Part shown: positions 1 to 5,571 of the stretch, piece by piece
How the letters are laid out: every line of letters begins with the position of its first letter
Position numbering within the stretch: the first letter of the stretch is position 1
Program-made: the position numbers and the translations under genes
Notes under the pieces: generated by a model
What the model was told of the DNA's origin: nothing
Database searches by the model: none
Seen by the model: the letters and a program-made list of their open reading frames with translations, nothing else
DNA from: JBBAEV01 sp041655735
GTDB taxonomy: Bacteria > Bacillota_I > Bacilli_A > RF39 > UBA660
Direction of reading: 5' to 3'
Assembly: GCA_041655735.1 (NCBI GenBank)
Contig: JBBAEV010000048.1
Coordinates: 1-5,571 of the forward strand
Length of the DNA stretch: 5,571 nucleotides

Positions 1-34
1 AAAAATATATAAATTAAAAAGACAGGAGAATAAT

Positions 35-526
35 ATGGAATCGTTAGATGTATATGATGATAATGGACATGTTACAGGGAAGACAGTAATAAGAGGGGAT
101 AAATCAGTTACACTAAATGATAATGAACATATAGCGGTTGCGGTAATTTATATTAGAAATAGTAAAGGACAGTATTTGATTCAAAAGACATCTCCTGAAA
201 AGGGAGGTAAATATTCTTCTACTGGCGGTCATGTTAATAGCGGAGAAACTCCATTAGAAACAATAAAACGCGAAGTTTTTGAAGAAATTGGAGTAAATAT
301 TGATAATGATGAGATAAAGGAATGTGGATATTTATTATATGATAAACCTATTAGATACATGTTTTATTTAAATAAGGATGTTGACATAGATAGTATAAAT
401 ATTCAAAAATCTGAGGTCGATTTTGTTAGGTATATGACAGAAGATGAAATACAAGAATTAATAAAAAATGATGAAATGACCAAATCACATGGCATAATAT
501 TTAATGAAATATTAAAAATGATTTAA
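35..526 (+). CDS. NUDIX hydrolase, IPP-isomerase-like/YfcD-like group
   Basis: This is a complete 163-residue cytoplasmic protein with no signal peptide or membrane segment. It carries a perfect Nudix box (GX5EX7REUXEEXGU) at residues 65-87: G65, E71, R79-E80, E83-E84 and G86, with the glutamates expected to bind the divalent metal. Nudix enzymes hydrolyse nucleoside diphosphates linked to another moiety. The N-terminus (DVYD, then TGK near residues 14-16 and RGD at 20-22, then LIQKTS at 48-53 and TGGHV) resembles the YfcD/IPP-isomerase-like branch, whose substrates are poorly defined. The true isomerase activity cannot be assumed. Length fits a single-domain member. The start is fixed by AGGAG at 24-28, six bases before the ATG; a TATAAA at 8-13 could be a -10 element but its -35 would lie at or beyond the window edge. 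No convincing terminator separates it from the next gene 92 bases downstream. The family call is firm; the substrate is unknown. Confidence 0.93.
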   Translation: MESLDVYDDNGHVTGKTVIRGDKSVTLNDNEHIAVAVIYIRNSKGQYLIQKTSPEKGGKYSSTGGHVNSGETPLETIKREVFEEIGVNIDNDEIKECGYLLYDKPIRYMFYLNKDVDIDSINIQKSEVDFVRYMTEDEIQELIKNDEMTKSHGIIFNEILKMI

Positions 527-618
527 TCTCGTCATTATATAAATATTAAAATGATTGTTATTAGGCTTTAAAAACAATTAAATTATATAATATGTTATAA
601 TTATGAAGAGGTAATAAT
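527..618 (+). promoter_or_regulatory. Intergenic region with candidate extended -10 promoter for the GH25 gene
   Basis: This AT-rich gap holds TGTTATAAT at 593-601, an extended -10 match whose predicted transcription start (about 607-609) falls on the Shine-Dalgarno sequence AGAGG at 607-611. A second TATAAT at 586-591 would give a leader of about 20 bases and may be the working element instead. No good -35 box is visible for either. AATTATA (581-587) and TATAATT (596-602) form a 7-base dyad around this region. A weak dyad at 552-559/573-580 has no following T-tract, so I do not call it a terminator. Promoter activity is inferred from motif matches only. Confidence 0.4.
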
Positions 619-1824
619 ATGAAAAAGTATATAATTTTTATTATTTTAATTTTGTTTATGGGTTTAGGAGTATTATTTTATCTATATGTAGATAGTTATA
701 GAATTAGAGAAGATTATCAGTATGTTGTTGTAAAAAAAGATATTATTTTAAAAGTATATGACGAATATAATATATCTGAATTTGTAGAGATAACTGATGG
801 AAAATTATTAGAAGATGAAACATTTGATTCTAGTAAGGTCGGAGAAGGAAAGAAACGAATATTATATTTAAATAAGAATAATAGAAAAAGATTAGCTTAT
901 ATAGATTATAAAGTAATAGATGATATTTCTCCTATAATACTGGCTACTAGTAGTAAAACGGTTAAGAAAGGTTATGATTTACCAATAGAACACTTATTTT
1001 TATCAGCTGATAATTATGATTCTATTCCTGATAGAGAAATAGTAGGAGAATATGATGTAAATAGTGTTGGTGAATATAATTTAACATTAAAGGTTACTGA
1101 TAGTTCTAATAATGTAACTTCTAAAGATTTTGTTTTAAAAGTAGTAGAATCATTTTCAACATCTACTCCATCTAATACTAGAACTAATTATACAGATATA
1201 TTTAATACTCATAAAAATGAAAATACCAAAATAGGATTAGATATTTCTAAATGGCAAGGGGATATTGATTTTAATAAATTATTAGAAAATAATGTTGAAT
1301 TTGTAATGCTTAGAGTAGGTTATCAAAAAGATTTTAATAGTGATACTAATATAATAGATCCATATTTTTATAATAATATTAAAAAATTAAATGAACTAGA
1401 TATTCCAGTAGGGGTATATTTCTATAGTTATGCGACAACTACCAAAGAAGCTCATGAACAAGCATTATGGGTATTGAATAAAATAAAAGATTATAATATA
1501 TCTTTACCCATTGTATTTGATTTTGAAAGTTGGGATAAGTTTTCCACTTTAAAATTAAGTCTACATGACATAAATGAAATATCTAAAACATTTTTAAGTA
1601 CGATAAAGGTAAATGGTTATGATGCGATGAACTATAGTAGTAAATTTTATTTGGAAAATATATGGAATATAAATGAGTATCCAGTATGGCTTGCTAATTA
1701 TACTAGTAAAACTGAATACACAGGGGATTATGTAATGTGGCAATTATGTAATAATGGTAAGATAGATGGCATTAATGGTAATGTAGATATAGATGTTTTG
1801 TATGATTTAAATATAATAAAATAA
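619..1824 (+). CDS. Membrane-anchored GH25 muramidase (lysozyme) with N-terminal Ig-like domains
   Basis: This 401-residue protein is likely displayed outside the cell, where GH25 enzymes cleave the MurNAc-GlcNAc bond of peptidoglycan. Residues 1-24 are a short basic start followed by a hydrophobic segment (about 4-23) with no lipobox cysteine, so it reads as an uncleaved anchor. Two beta-rich Ig-like (DUF5011-like) domains follow, at about 34-100 and 101-176. The first ends in IDYKVIDDISP, the usual joint between such repeats, and the second in TLKVTDSSNNVTS. A Ser/Thr/Asn-rich linker (about 177-204) leads to the GH25 domain (205-397). This has GLDISKWQG with D208, FVMLRVGY, GVYFYSYA, the catalytic DFE (D301, E303), YPVWLANY, MWQ and the closing GNVDID. 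The expected catalytic acids are all present, so it should be active. The start is supported by AGAGG at 607-611, seven bases before ATG. A strong terminator follows. A role in wall remodelling is likely; attack on competitors is possible but has no specific support here. Confidence 0.93.
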   Translation: MKKYIIFIILILFMGLGVLFYLYVDSYRIREDYQYVVVKKDIILKVYDEYNISEFVEITDGKLLEDETFDSSKVGEGKKRILYLNKNNRKRLAYIDYKVIDDISPIILATSSKTVKKGYDLPIEHLFLSADNYDSIPDREIVGEYDVNSVGEYNLTLKVTDSSNNVTSKDFVLKVVESFSTSTPSNTRTNYTDIFNTHKNENTKIGLDISKWQGDIDFNKLLENNVEFVMLRVGYQKDFNSDTNIIDPYFYNNIKKLNELDIPVGVYFYSYATTTKEAHEQALWVLNKIKDYNISLPIVFDFESWDKFSTLKLSLHDINEISKTFLSTIKVNGYDAMNYSSKFYLENIWNINEYPVWLANYTSKTEYTGDYVMWQLCNNGKIDGINGNVDIDVLYDLNIIK

Positions 1825-1839
1825 TACTAAAACAATATT

Positions 1840-1868
1840 AAGACATTAAAATAATGTCTTTTTTGTTT
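1840..1868 (+). terminator. Intrinsic terminator after the GH25 gene
   Basis: A perfect 9-bp inverted repeat, AAGACATTA (1840-1848) and TAATGTCTT (1852-1860), has a 3-base A loop. It is followed by a T-rich run (1861-1864, then G and TTT). It lies 15 bases after the stop codon and is the classic rho-independent form. The stem is AU-rich with only two G-C pairs, so some read-through into the next gene is plausible. Confidence 0.85.
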
Positions 1869-1874
1869 AAATTA

Positions 1875-1895
1875 TCTATTTTAAAACAAAATAGA
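1875..1895 (+). promoter_or_regulatory. Small dyad just upstream of the ribosome binding site of the 1910 gene
   Basis: TCTATTTT (1875-1882) and AAAATAGA (1888-1895) form an 8-bp dyad with a 5-base loop. It ends three bases before the Shine-Dalgarno AGGTGA (1899-1904). It could be an operator or a weak RNA hairpin affecting translation, but it is AT-only apart from one pair and may be chance. No convincing promoter is visible between the preceding terminator and this gene. Confidence 0.25.
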
Positions 1896-1909
1896 AATAG
1901 GTGATATAA

Positions 1910-2488
1910 ATGAAGCTTACTAACTTTATAATATCTTTTCTATTTGTTTTTTTAATCGCATTATCTATAACACTTTTTTTTACTAAAGATAAAATAGATA
2001 ATGATGGTGATTTAAAAGATGATGAATCTGTTTATTTAGAAGTAGAAGAAAAATATGACTTATTAAAAGATTCATATGATCAAAATAGATTCTTTTTATT
2101 ATTTGATGATTATATTTTGAATACAAATAATTTTATTAGTACTTTTTCTTATTTTAAGGATAATGATTTAGACTATTTAATTAGAACTATTACCCCTTAT
2201 GATAATCCATTATATAGTGATGAACTCAATAAATATGATGATGGATTTACTTTTATGAATAGTAATTTAGAAGAAGGTATTAATGATTTTTACAATAAAT
2301 ATAAAAGTATATTAGAAAAAAACAATCTTTCTAAAGAATTAGAAAAAATTTTTCTAAAAGGAATTTCAATTAGAATTATAGAAATAGATGCATTAAATAA
2401 AGATATGTATGCTTTTTTAAGTAAGCATAAAAAGATAAAATATTCTTTATCAAAAAATGGTATTTATAAAACAATTAATTTAAAATAA
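1910..2488 (+). CDS. Hypothetical single-pass membrane-anchored protein
   Basis: I do not recognise a family for this 192-residue protein. Residues 5-24 are one strongly hydrophobic segment after a short basic start, most likely an uncleaved anchor with the rest outside the membrane. There is no lipobox cysteine; the protein contains no cysteine at all. An acidic stretch follows (about 26-50, rich in D and E), then a body that is probably mostly helical, with many Asp, Asn, Lys, Tyr and Phe residues (YFKDNDLDYLIRT at 81-93, a helix-like LEEGINDFYNKYKSILEKN at 120-138). The C-terminal 20-25 residues are basic. No catalytic motif is evident. The start is supported by AGGTGA at 1899-1904, five bases before ATG. 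It lies 37 bases before the transporter gene with no terminator between, so the two may be co-transcribed and the protein might be an accessory to the transporter. That link is inference from position only. Confidence 0.8.
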   Translation: MKLTNFIISFLFVFLIALSITLFFTKDKIDNDGDLKDDESVYLEVEEKYDLLKDSYDQNRFFLLFDDYILNTNNFISTFSYFKDNDLDYLIRTITPYDNPLYSDELNKYDDGFTFMNSNLEEGINDFYNKYKSILEKNNLSKELEKIFLKGISIRIIEIDALNKDMYAFLSKHKKIKYSLSKNGIYKTINLK

Positions 2489-2507
2489 TAATCTATTATG
2501 TTATATT
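2479..2507 (+). promoter_or_regulatory. Candidate extended -10 promoter for the MFS transporter gene
   Basis: TTTAAA (2479-2484) is 17 bases from TATATT (2502-2507), which carries an upstream TG (2499-2500), so it reads as an extended -10. An alternative -10, TATAAT, lies at 2508-2513. A dyad TCTATTAT/ATAATAGA (2492-2499 and 2509-2516) surrounds the element and could be an operator. The predicted start of transcription is close to the Shine-Dalgarno AGAGGTG (2514-2520). It overlaps the end of the preceding gene, and read-through from that gene is equally possible. Confidence 0.35.
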
Positions 2508-2525
2508 TATAATAGAGGTGTACAT

Positions 2526-3638
2526 ATGAAGGAAGTAAATAGATTTAATTTATTTGTTTTTCTCTCAACATTTGCGAGAGGAATGATAGATACATTTATA
2601 CCAGTAGTACTTTATGTTAAAGGATTTAGTTTAGAATATATATTATTATTTTTATTAATAAGATGTTTTTTATGTTTAGTTACTAATAGAGAAATAATTA
2701 ATTTAGGTAAGCATATAAAGTTTAAAGGAGTATTAATTATTGGTTCTATACTATTTGGATTTACTTATGTTTATTTAGCTTTTATGGGTAATTCTTTAAC
2801 TGAATTAGTATTTATAGGTGTTTTAGAGGGTTTATATACAGCCTTTTATTGGGGGGGAAGACATTATTATGCTTTAGAAGTGCTTCCTAGTAGACAGCTA
2901 GGTGATGAAGCAGGTAATATTGTAATATTTGGTCAACTCGCAATAATTCCGGCAGCTTTTATAGGGGGATTAATAATTGATCATATGACACTATATAGCG
3001 TGACTTTTATATCTGTTGTTATCTTTTTGTTTAGTATAATGCCACTTATGAAAATAAAAGAAGATCGTAATAAAGAGGGTAAAATAAATATAACAAAAAT
3101 AAGAAAAGGTCTTCCTAAAAAAGCTATAAGTTTCTTTATTTTTGATAATTTCAAAGTATTAGGAGGTATATTTTTTAATATATATCTATTTTTACATGTA
3201 ATGGATAAGTTTTCTTATATTGGTTTATTTAATATTGCGGTGGGTATTACTAGTATGATATTTGTATATTTCTTTAGTAGAAAAATGGATCATGATCGAA
3301 AAGATTATTTAATATTATCTTCTGCTTTGTTAGGTTTGGTTTGGATTACTAAAGTTAATGTAGAGCTTCCTTTATTAATGCTTATTGTTGGATTTTTAGA
3401 AGGATTAACAGTTAAAATGCATGAAACAGCTGCGGTTAGAAATCTTTATGCGTTAGGTAAACAATATAATGCTCATTCATATATATCTTTTTATGAAACA
3501 ATATCTCAGATTGTGAGAATATTAATTATATTATTAGCTTTTTATTTAAAGGATTTAAGATTAATTATATATTTTTGTATTATAGGTACAATAATAGGAG
3601 GAATAATAGGGTTTGATGATGGTAAGGCAGAGTATTAA
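2526..3638 (+). CDS. MFS-type membrane transporter (12 predicted helices)
   Basis: This 370-residue integral membrane protein has the 6+6 layout of the major facilitator superfamily. Hydrophobic segments lie at roughly 8-30, 36-53, 67-87, 92-110, 130-150, 155-175, then a charged loop (176-199), then 201-224, 229-250, 260-276, 281-297, 322-341 and 345-363. The halves look related: VLEGL at 99-103 (helix 4) matches FLEGL at 290-294 (helix 10), each followed by a polar segment with H, R and Y residues. The usual motif A after helix 2 (GxLaDRxGrr) is poorly kept (NLGKHIKFKG at 59-68); SRKMDHDRKDY at 251-261 is the nearest match in the second half. The family is shorter than the usual 400+ residues. 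The substrate cannot be read from sequence; sugars, drugs or metabolites are all possible. The start is supported by AGAGGTG at 2514-2520, five bases before ATG. A 7-G run at 2851-2857 encodes part of W109-G110-G111. Confidence 0.85.
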   Translation: MKEVNRFNLFVFLSTFARGMIDTFIPVVLYVKGFSLEYILLFLLIRCFLCLVTNREIINLGKHIKFKGVLIIGSILFGFTYVYLAFMGNSLTELVFIGVLEGLYTAFYWGGRHYYALEVLPSRQLGDEAGNIVIFGQLAIIPAAFIGGLIIDHMTLYSVTFISVVIFLFSIMPLMKIKEDRNKEGKINITKIRKGLPKKAISFFIFDNFKVLGGIFFNIYLFLHVMDKFSYIGLFNIAVGITSMIFVYFFSRKMDHDRKDYLILSSALLGLVWITKVNVELPLLMLIVGFLEGLTVKMHETAAVRNLYALGKQYNAHSYISFYETISQIVRILIILLAFYLKDLRLIIYFCIIGTIIGGIIGFDDGKAEY

Positions 3639-3666
3639 TTAGGATTAATCCTAATTATTTTTCTTT
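3636..3666 (+). terminator. Intrinsic terminator overlapping the transporter stop codon
   Basis: A 9-bp perfect stem, TAATTAGGA (3636-3644) and TCCTAATTA (3649-3657), closes over a TTAA loop. A run of five T (3658-3662), then C and TTT, follows. The stem begins with the TAA stop of the transporter gene, so ribosomes finishing the gene would cover part of the hairpin. It separates the transporter from the glycosidase gene. Confidence 0.85.
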
Positions 3667-3692
3667 AATAATAAATACTTTTATGGTATTAT
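3664..3692 (+). promoter_or_regulatory. Candidate extended -10 promoter for the GH31 gene
   Basis: TGGTATTAT (3684-3692) is a good extended -10, with a weak -35 candidate TTTAAT at 3664-3669 (17-base spacing). The predicted transcription start near 3699 gives a leader of about 28 bases. A second TATTAT occurs at 3695-3700. The position directly after a terminator makes a promoter here likely. No catabolite-repression (cre) box or obvious operator was found. Confidence 0.45.
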
Positions 3693-3714
3693 CTTATTAT
3701 AGGGAAGTTAGATT

Positions 3715-3721
3715 GGGGTGA
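3715..3721 (+). promoter_or_regulatory. Ribosome binding site that fixes the GTG start of the GH31 gene
   Basis: GGGGTGA at 3715-3721 matches the anti-Shine-Dalgarno sequence and sits five bases before GTG 3727. An in-frame GTG at 3718 lies inside this site and so is unlikely to be the start. An in-frame TAG at 3709 closes the frame upstream, leaving 3727 as the best start. Confidence 0.75.
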
Positions 3722-3726
3722 GACTA

Positions 3727-5571
3727 GTGTATAAATTAGGTAAACAATTTGAAGTAAGTTATGATAATAGTAAAGCTAATTCAAAATCTATATTTCAAGG
3801 TAATAAATATCGTATTACTGTATTAACAGATAGACTAGTTCGCTTTGAATATAATGAACAAGGTCTTTTTGAAGATCGTCCAACGACTTTAGTTAGATCA
3901 AGAAAGTTTGATGTACCTAGTATTGAAGTAAAAGAAGATAAAAGTTTTTTAGAAATTACTACTAAATATTTCAAAATAGAATATGCAAAAGAAAAGCCAT
4001 TTAAAAATAAAATGGTTCCTTCTAACAATTTAAAGGTAAGTGTTGTGAGTAGTGATAAATACTGGTATTATGGTCATCCTGAAGTTAGAAACTTTTTTGG
4101 AACTGCAACTTCTTTAGATGATGTAACTGAAAGAATAAAATTAAAAAAGGGATTATATTCAAGTGATGGTTTTGCGACAATTGATGATTCTAATAGTTAT
4201 GTTATAGATGAAGGGGGTATGGTTATACCTCGTGAGACTATTGGTATTGATATATATCTTTTTGTTTATCGTAAAGATTTTGGTTTATGTTTAGCTGATT
4301 ATTTTGGATTAACAGGTTATCCACCACTCGTTCCTCGTTATGTATTAGGTAATTGGTGGTGTCGTGAAAAAGATTATAGTGAATATGATATATATGCTTT
4401 ATTAAATGAATTCAAAAGAAATGAAATACCTATTTCCACTTTATTATTAGATAAAGGTTGGCATATTCGCCATAATGCTGAAAATAAAATATTTAATTCA
4501 GGATATTCTTGGAATAAGAAGTTATTTCCAGCGCCTTATGAATTTATTGATGAATTACATAAAAAAAATATTAGACTTGGTGTTAGAGTAAATCCTAAAG
4601 AAGGTATTTATCCTCATGAAACAATGTATCGTAAGGCAATTAGTTATTTAGAGGTTCCTGAGGGTAAAACAATACCATTTGCTCCTTTAAATCCTAGGTT
4701 TTTAGATGTATATTTAAAATTATTTATTCATCCTAGTGATATGTTAGGACTTGATTTTTGGTGGATTGATTCTAAATTTGATAACAAAGATATAAATAGT
4801 TTAGATATTATTAATCGTTACCATTATTTAGATAGCGATAGAGAAGAAAAGAAAAGAGGTATGATTTTATCCCGTAATGGGGGGATAGGATCACATCGCT
4901 ATCCTATTTTAACATCAGGAGACACTATTGTGAGTTGGAATACACTAAAATTAATACCATATTTTACCGCTAGCGCATCTAATATAGGAATATCTTGGTG
5001 GAGTCATGATATTGGAGGACATCATGGTGGCATTGAAGATAGAGAACTTTATATAAGATATATTCAATTTGGTGTATTTAGTCCTATTCTTCGCTTTCAT
5101 GTTGAAGAAGGTAACTATTATAAAAGAGAACCATGGCGTTGGGATAAAGAGACTTTAGAAATAGCGAAAGACTATATGCAGTTAAGGCACATATTAATAC
5201 CTTATTTATATACTGAAGCATATAATTATCACAAAACTGGCATGCCTATTCTACAACCAATATATTATAAATTTCCTCGCTTATTTGATGATGATATTTT
5301 AAAGAATCAATATTATTTCGGTACACAATTAATGGTAGCACCTATTATTAATGCAAAAGATGTTGTCATGGATAGAGTAAAGCATGTAGTTTTTTTACCT
5401 AAAGGTATTTGGTATGATTTTAGAACAGGTAAGAAGTTTAATGGCGGAGGTACTTATACAATATTTTATAAGGATGAGGATTATCCAGTATTTGCTAAAG
5501 CAGGGGCTATTATTCCTCTTGCTCAAAATAACAACACTAATGATACAAGAGCACCTAAAGATTTAATGATT
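3727..5571 (+). CDS. Glycoside hydrolase family 31 (alpha-glucosidase-like), C-terminus cut by window edge
   Basis: The frame is open for 615 codons from a GTG start and runs off the window; family members are usually longer (about 650-800), so a distal beta-domain is probably missing. GH31 enzymes are retaining alpha-glycosidases. An N-terminal beta-sandwich (about 1-195, with LKKGLYSSDGFATIDDS at 139-155) leads to a TIM barrel from about 200: GNWWCREKDY (208-217), LLLDKGWH (239-246, D242 likely contacting sugar in subsite -1), VNPKEGIYPHE (288-298) and GLDFWWID (341-348). D348 is the expected nucleophile. SGDTIVSW (397-404) gives D399 as the expected acid/base, followed by WWSHDIGG (424-431), LRFH (455-458) and REPWRW (467-472). 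The proximal C-terminal beta-domain starts near 520 (GIWYDFRTG 560-568, AKAGAIIPL 590-598). There is no signal peptide, so it is probably cytoplasmic. Substrate unknown: alpha-glucosides or alpha-xylosides are the usual possibilities. Arginine codons differ from the neighbours, with many CGT/CGC. Confidence 0.93.
   Translation, partial: MYKLGKQFEVSYDNSKANSKSIFQGNKYRITVLTDRLVRFEYNEQGLFEDRPTTLVRSRKFDVPSIEVKEDKSFLEITTKYFKIEYAKEKPFKNKMVPSNNLKVSVVSSDKYWYYGHPEVRNFFGTATSLDDVTERIKLKKGLYSSDGFATIDDSNSYVIDEGGMVIPRETIGIDIYLFVYRKDFGLCLADYFGLTGYPPLVPRYVLGNWWCREKDYSEYDIYALLNEFKRNEIPISTLLLDKGWHIRHNAENKIFNSGYSWNKKLFPAPYEFIDELHKKNIRLGVRVNPKEGIYPHETMYRKAISYLEVPEGKTIPFAPLNPRFLDVYLKLFIHPSDMLGLDFWWIDSKFDNKDINSLDIINRYHYLDSDREEKKRGMILSRNGGIGSHRYPILTSGDTIVSWNTLKLIPYFTASASNIGISWWSHDIGGHHGGIEDRELYIRYIQFGVFSPILRFHVEEGNYYKREPWRWDKETLEIAKDYMQLRHILIPYLYTEAYNYHKTGMPILQPIYYKFPRLFDDDILKNQYYFGTQLMVAPIINAKDVVMDRVKHVVFLPKGIWYDFRTGKKFNGGGTYTIFYKDEDYPVFAKAGAIIPLAQNNNTNDTRAPKDLMI

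Noticed and set aside
35..526. Calling the NUDIX gene isopentenyl-diphosphate isomerase (idi)
   Set aside because: The N-terminal likeness is to the broader IPP-isomerase-like Nudix group, but a complete canonical Nudix box of the hydrolase type is present and the specific Cys/Glu isomerase active-site pattern was not seen.
552..580. Possible terminator after the NUDIX gene
   Set aside because: The stem is weak (one G-T pair, AT-rich), the loop is 13 bases, and no T-run follows.
2339..2357. Perfect inverted repeat of TTAGAAAAA and TTTTTCTAA inside the orphan gene
   Set aside because: It falls in continuous coding sequence (LEKIFLK), leaves only one base for a loop, and is AT-rich enough to be chance.
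3718..3720. Alternative in-frame GTG start for the GH31 gene
   Set aside because: It lies inside the GGGGTGA ribosome binding site and has no well-placed site of its own; GTG 3727 has ideal spacing.
3795..4028. Open frame of 77 codons on the - strand
   Set aside because: It lies wholly within the GH31 coding sequence, has no recognisable domain and no evident ribosome binding site, and is best read as a shadow of the real gene.
1..5571. CRISPR array, tRNA/rRNA, riboswitch, insertion sequence, toxin-antitoxin or phage module
   Set aside because: No regularly spaced repeats, no cloverleaf or rRNA-like segment, no transposase or integrase, and no leader longer than about 90 bases that could hold a riboswitch.

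Overview
This is an AT-rich window (about a quarter to 30% G+C by eye). All five genes are on the + strand, with short intergenic gaps and AGGAG/AGGTG-type ribosome binding sites. All four complete genes end in TAA, Trp is encoded by TGG, and no in-frame TGA was seen, so the standard bacterial code fits. Base composition, signal style and gene families suggest a low-GC Bacillota, for example an uncultured gut Bacilli/RF39-like or clostridial lineage. The sequence alone does not settle the taxon. A membrane-anchored lysozyme-type enzyme argues, weakly, for a walled cell or one living among walled cells.

Layout: (1) 35-526, a NUDIX hydrolase of the IPP-isomerase-like/YfcD-like type. (2) 619-1824, a membrane-anchored GH25 muramidase with two Ig-like domains before the catalytic domain, closed by a clear intrinsic terminator at about 1840-1868. 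(3) 1910-2488, an unrecognised single-pass membrane-anchored protein. (4) 2526-3638, a 12-helix MFS-type transporter, closed by a second terminator whose stem includes its stop codon. (5) 3727 to the window edge, a GTG-started, C-terminally incomplete GH31 family glycosidase. No RNA gene, CRISPR array, insertion sequence, integrase or other mobile-element hallmark is visible.

The two terminators divide the window into three likely transcription units: NUDIX plus GH25 (possibly with an internal promoter), the orphan membrane protein plus the transporter, and GH31 plus whatever follows. No single pathway links them. GH25 acts on peptidoglycan outside the cell. GH31 has no visible signal peptide and probably acts on imported oligosaccharides. 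The transporter's substrate is unknown; its closeness to GH31 makes a sugar possible but does not show it.

I found no convincing undescribed system. The points most worth a second look are the unusual active-site neighbourhood and distinct arginine codon use of the GH31 gene, a recurring TATGnTAT extended -10-like motif next to the start codons of three genes, a 7-G tract inside the transporter gene, and the orphan membrane protein.
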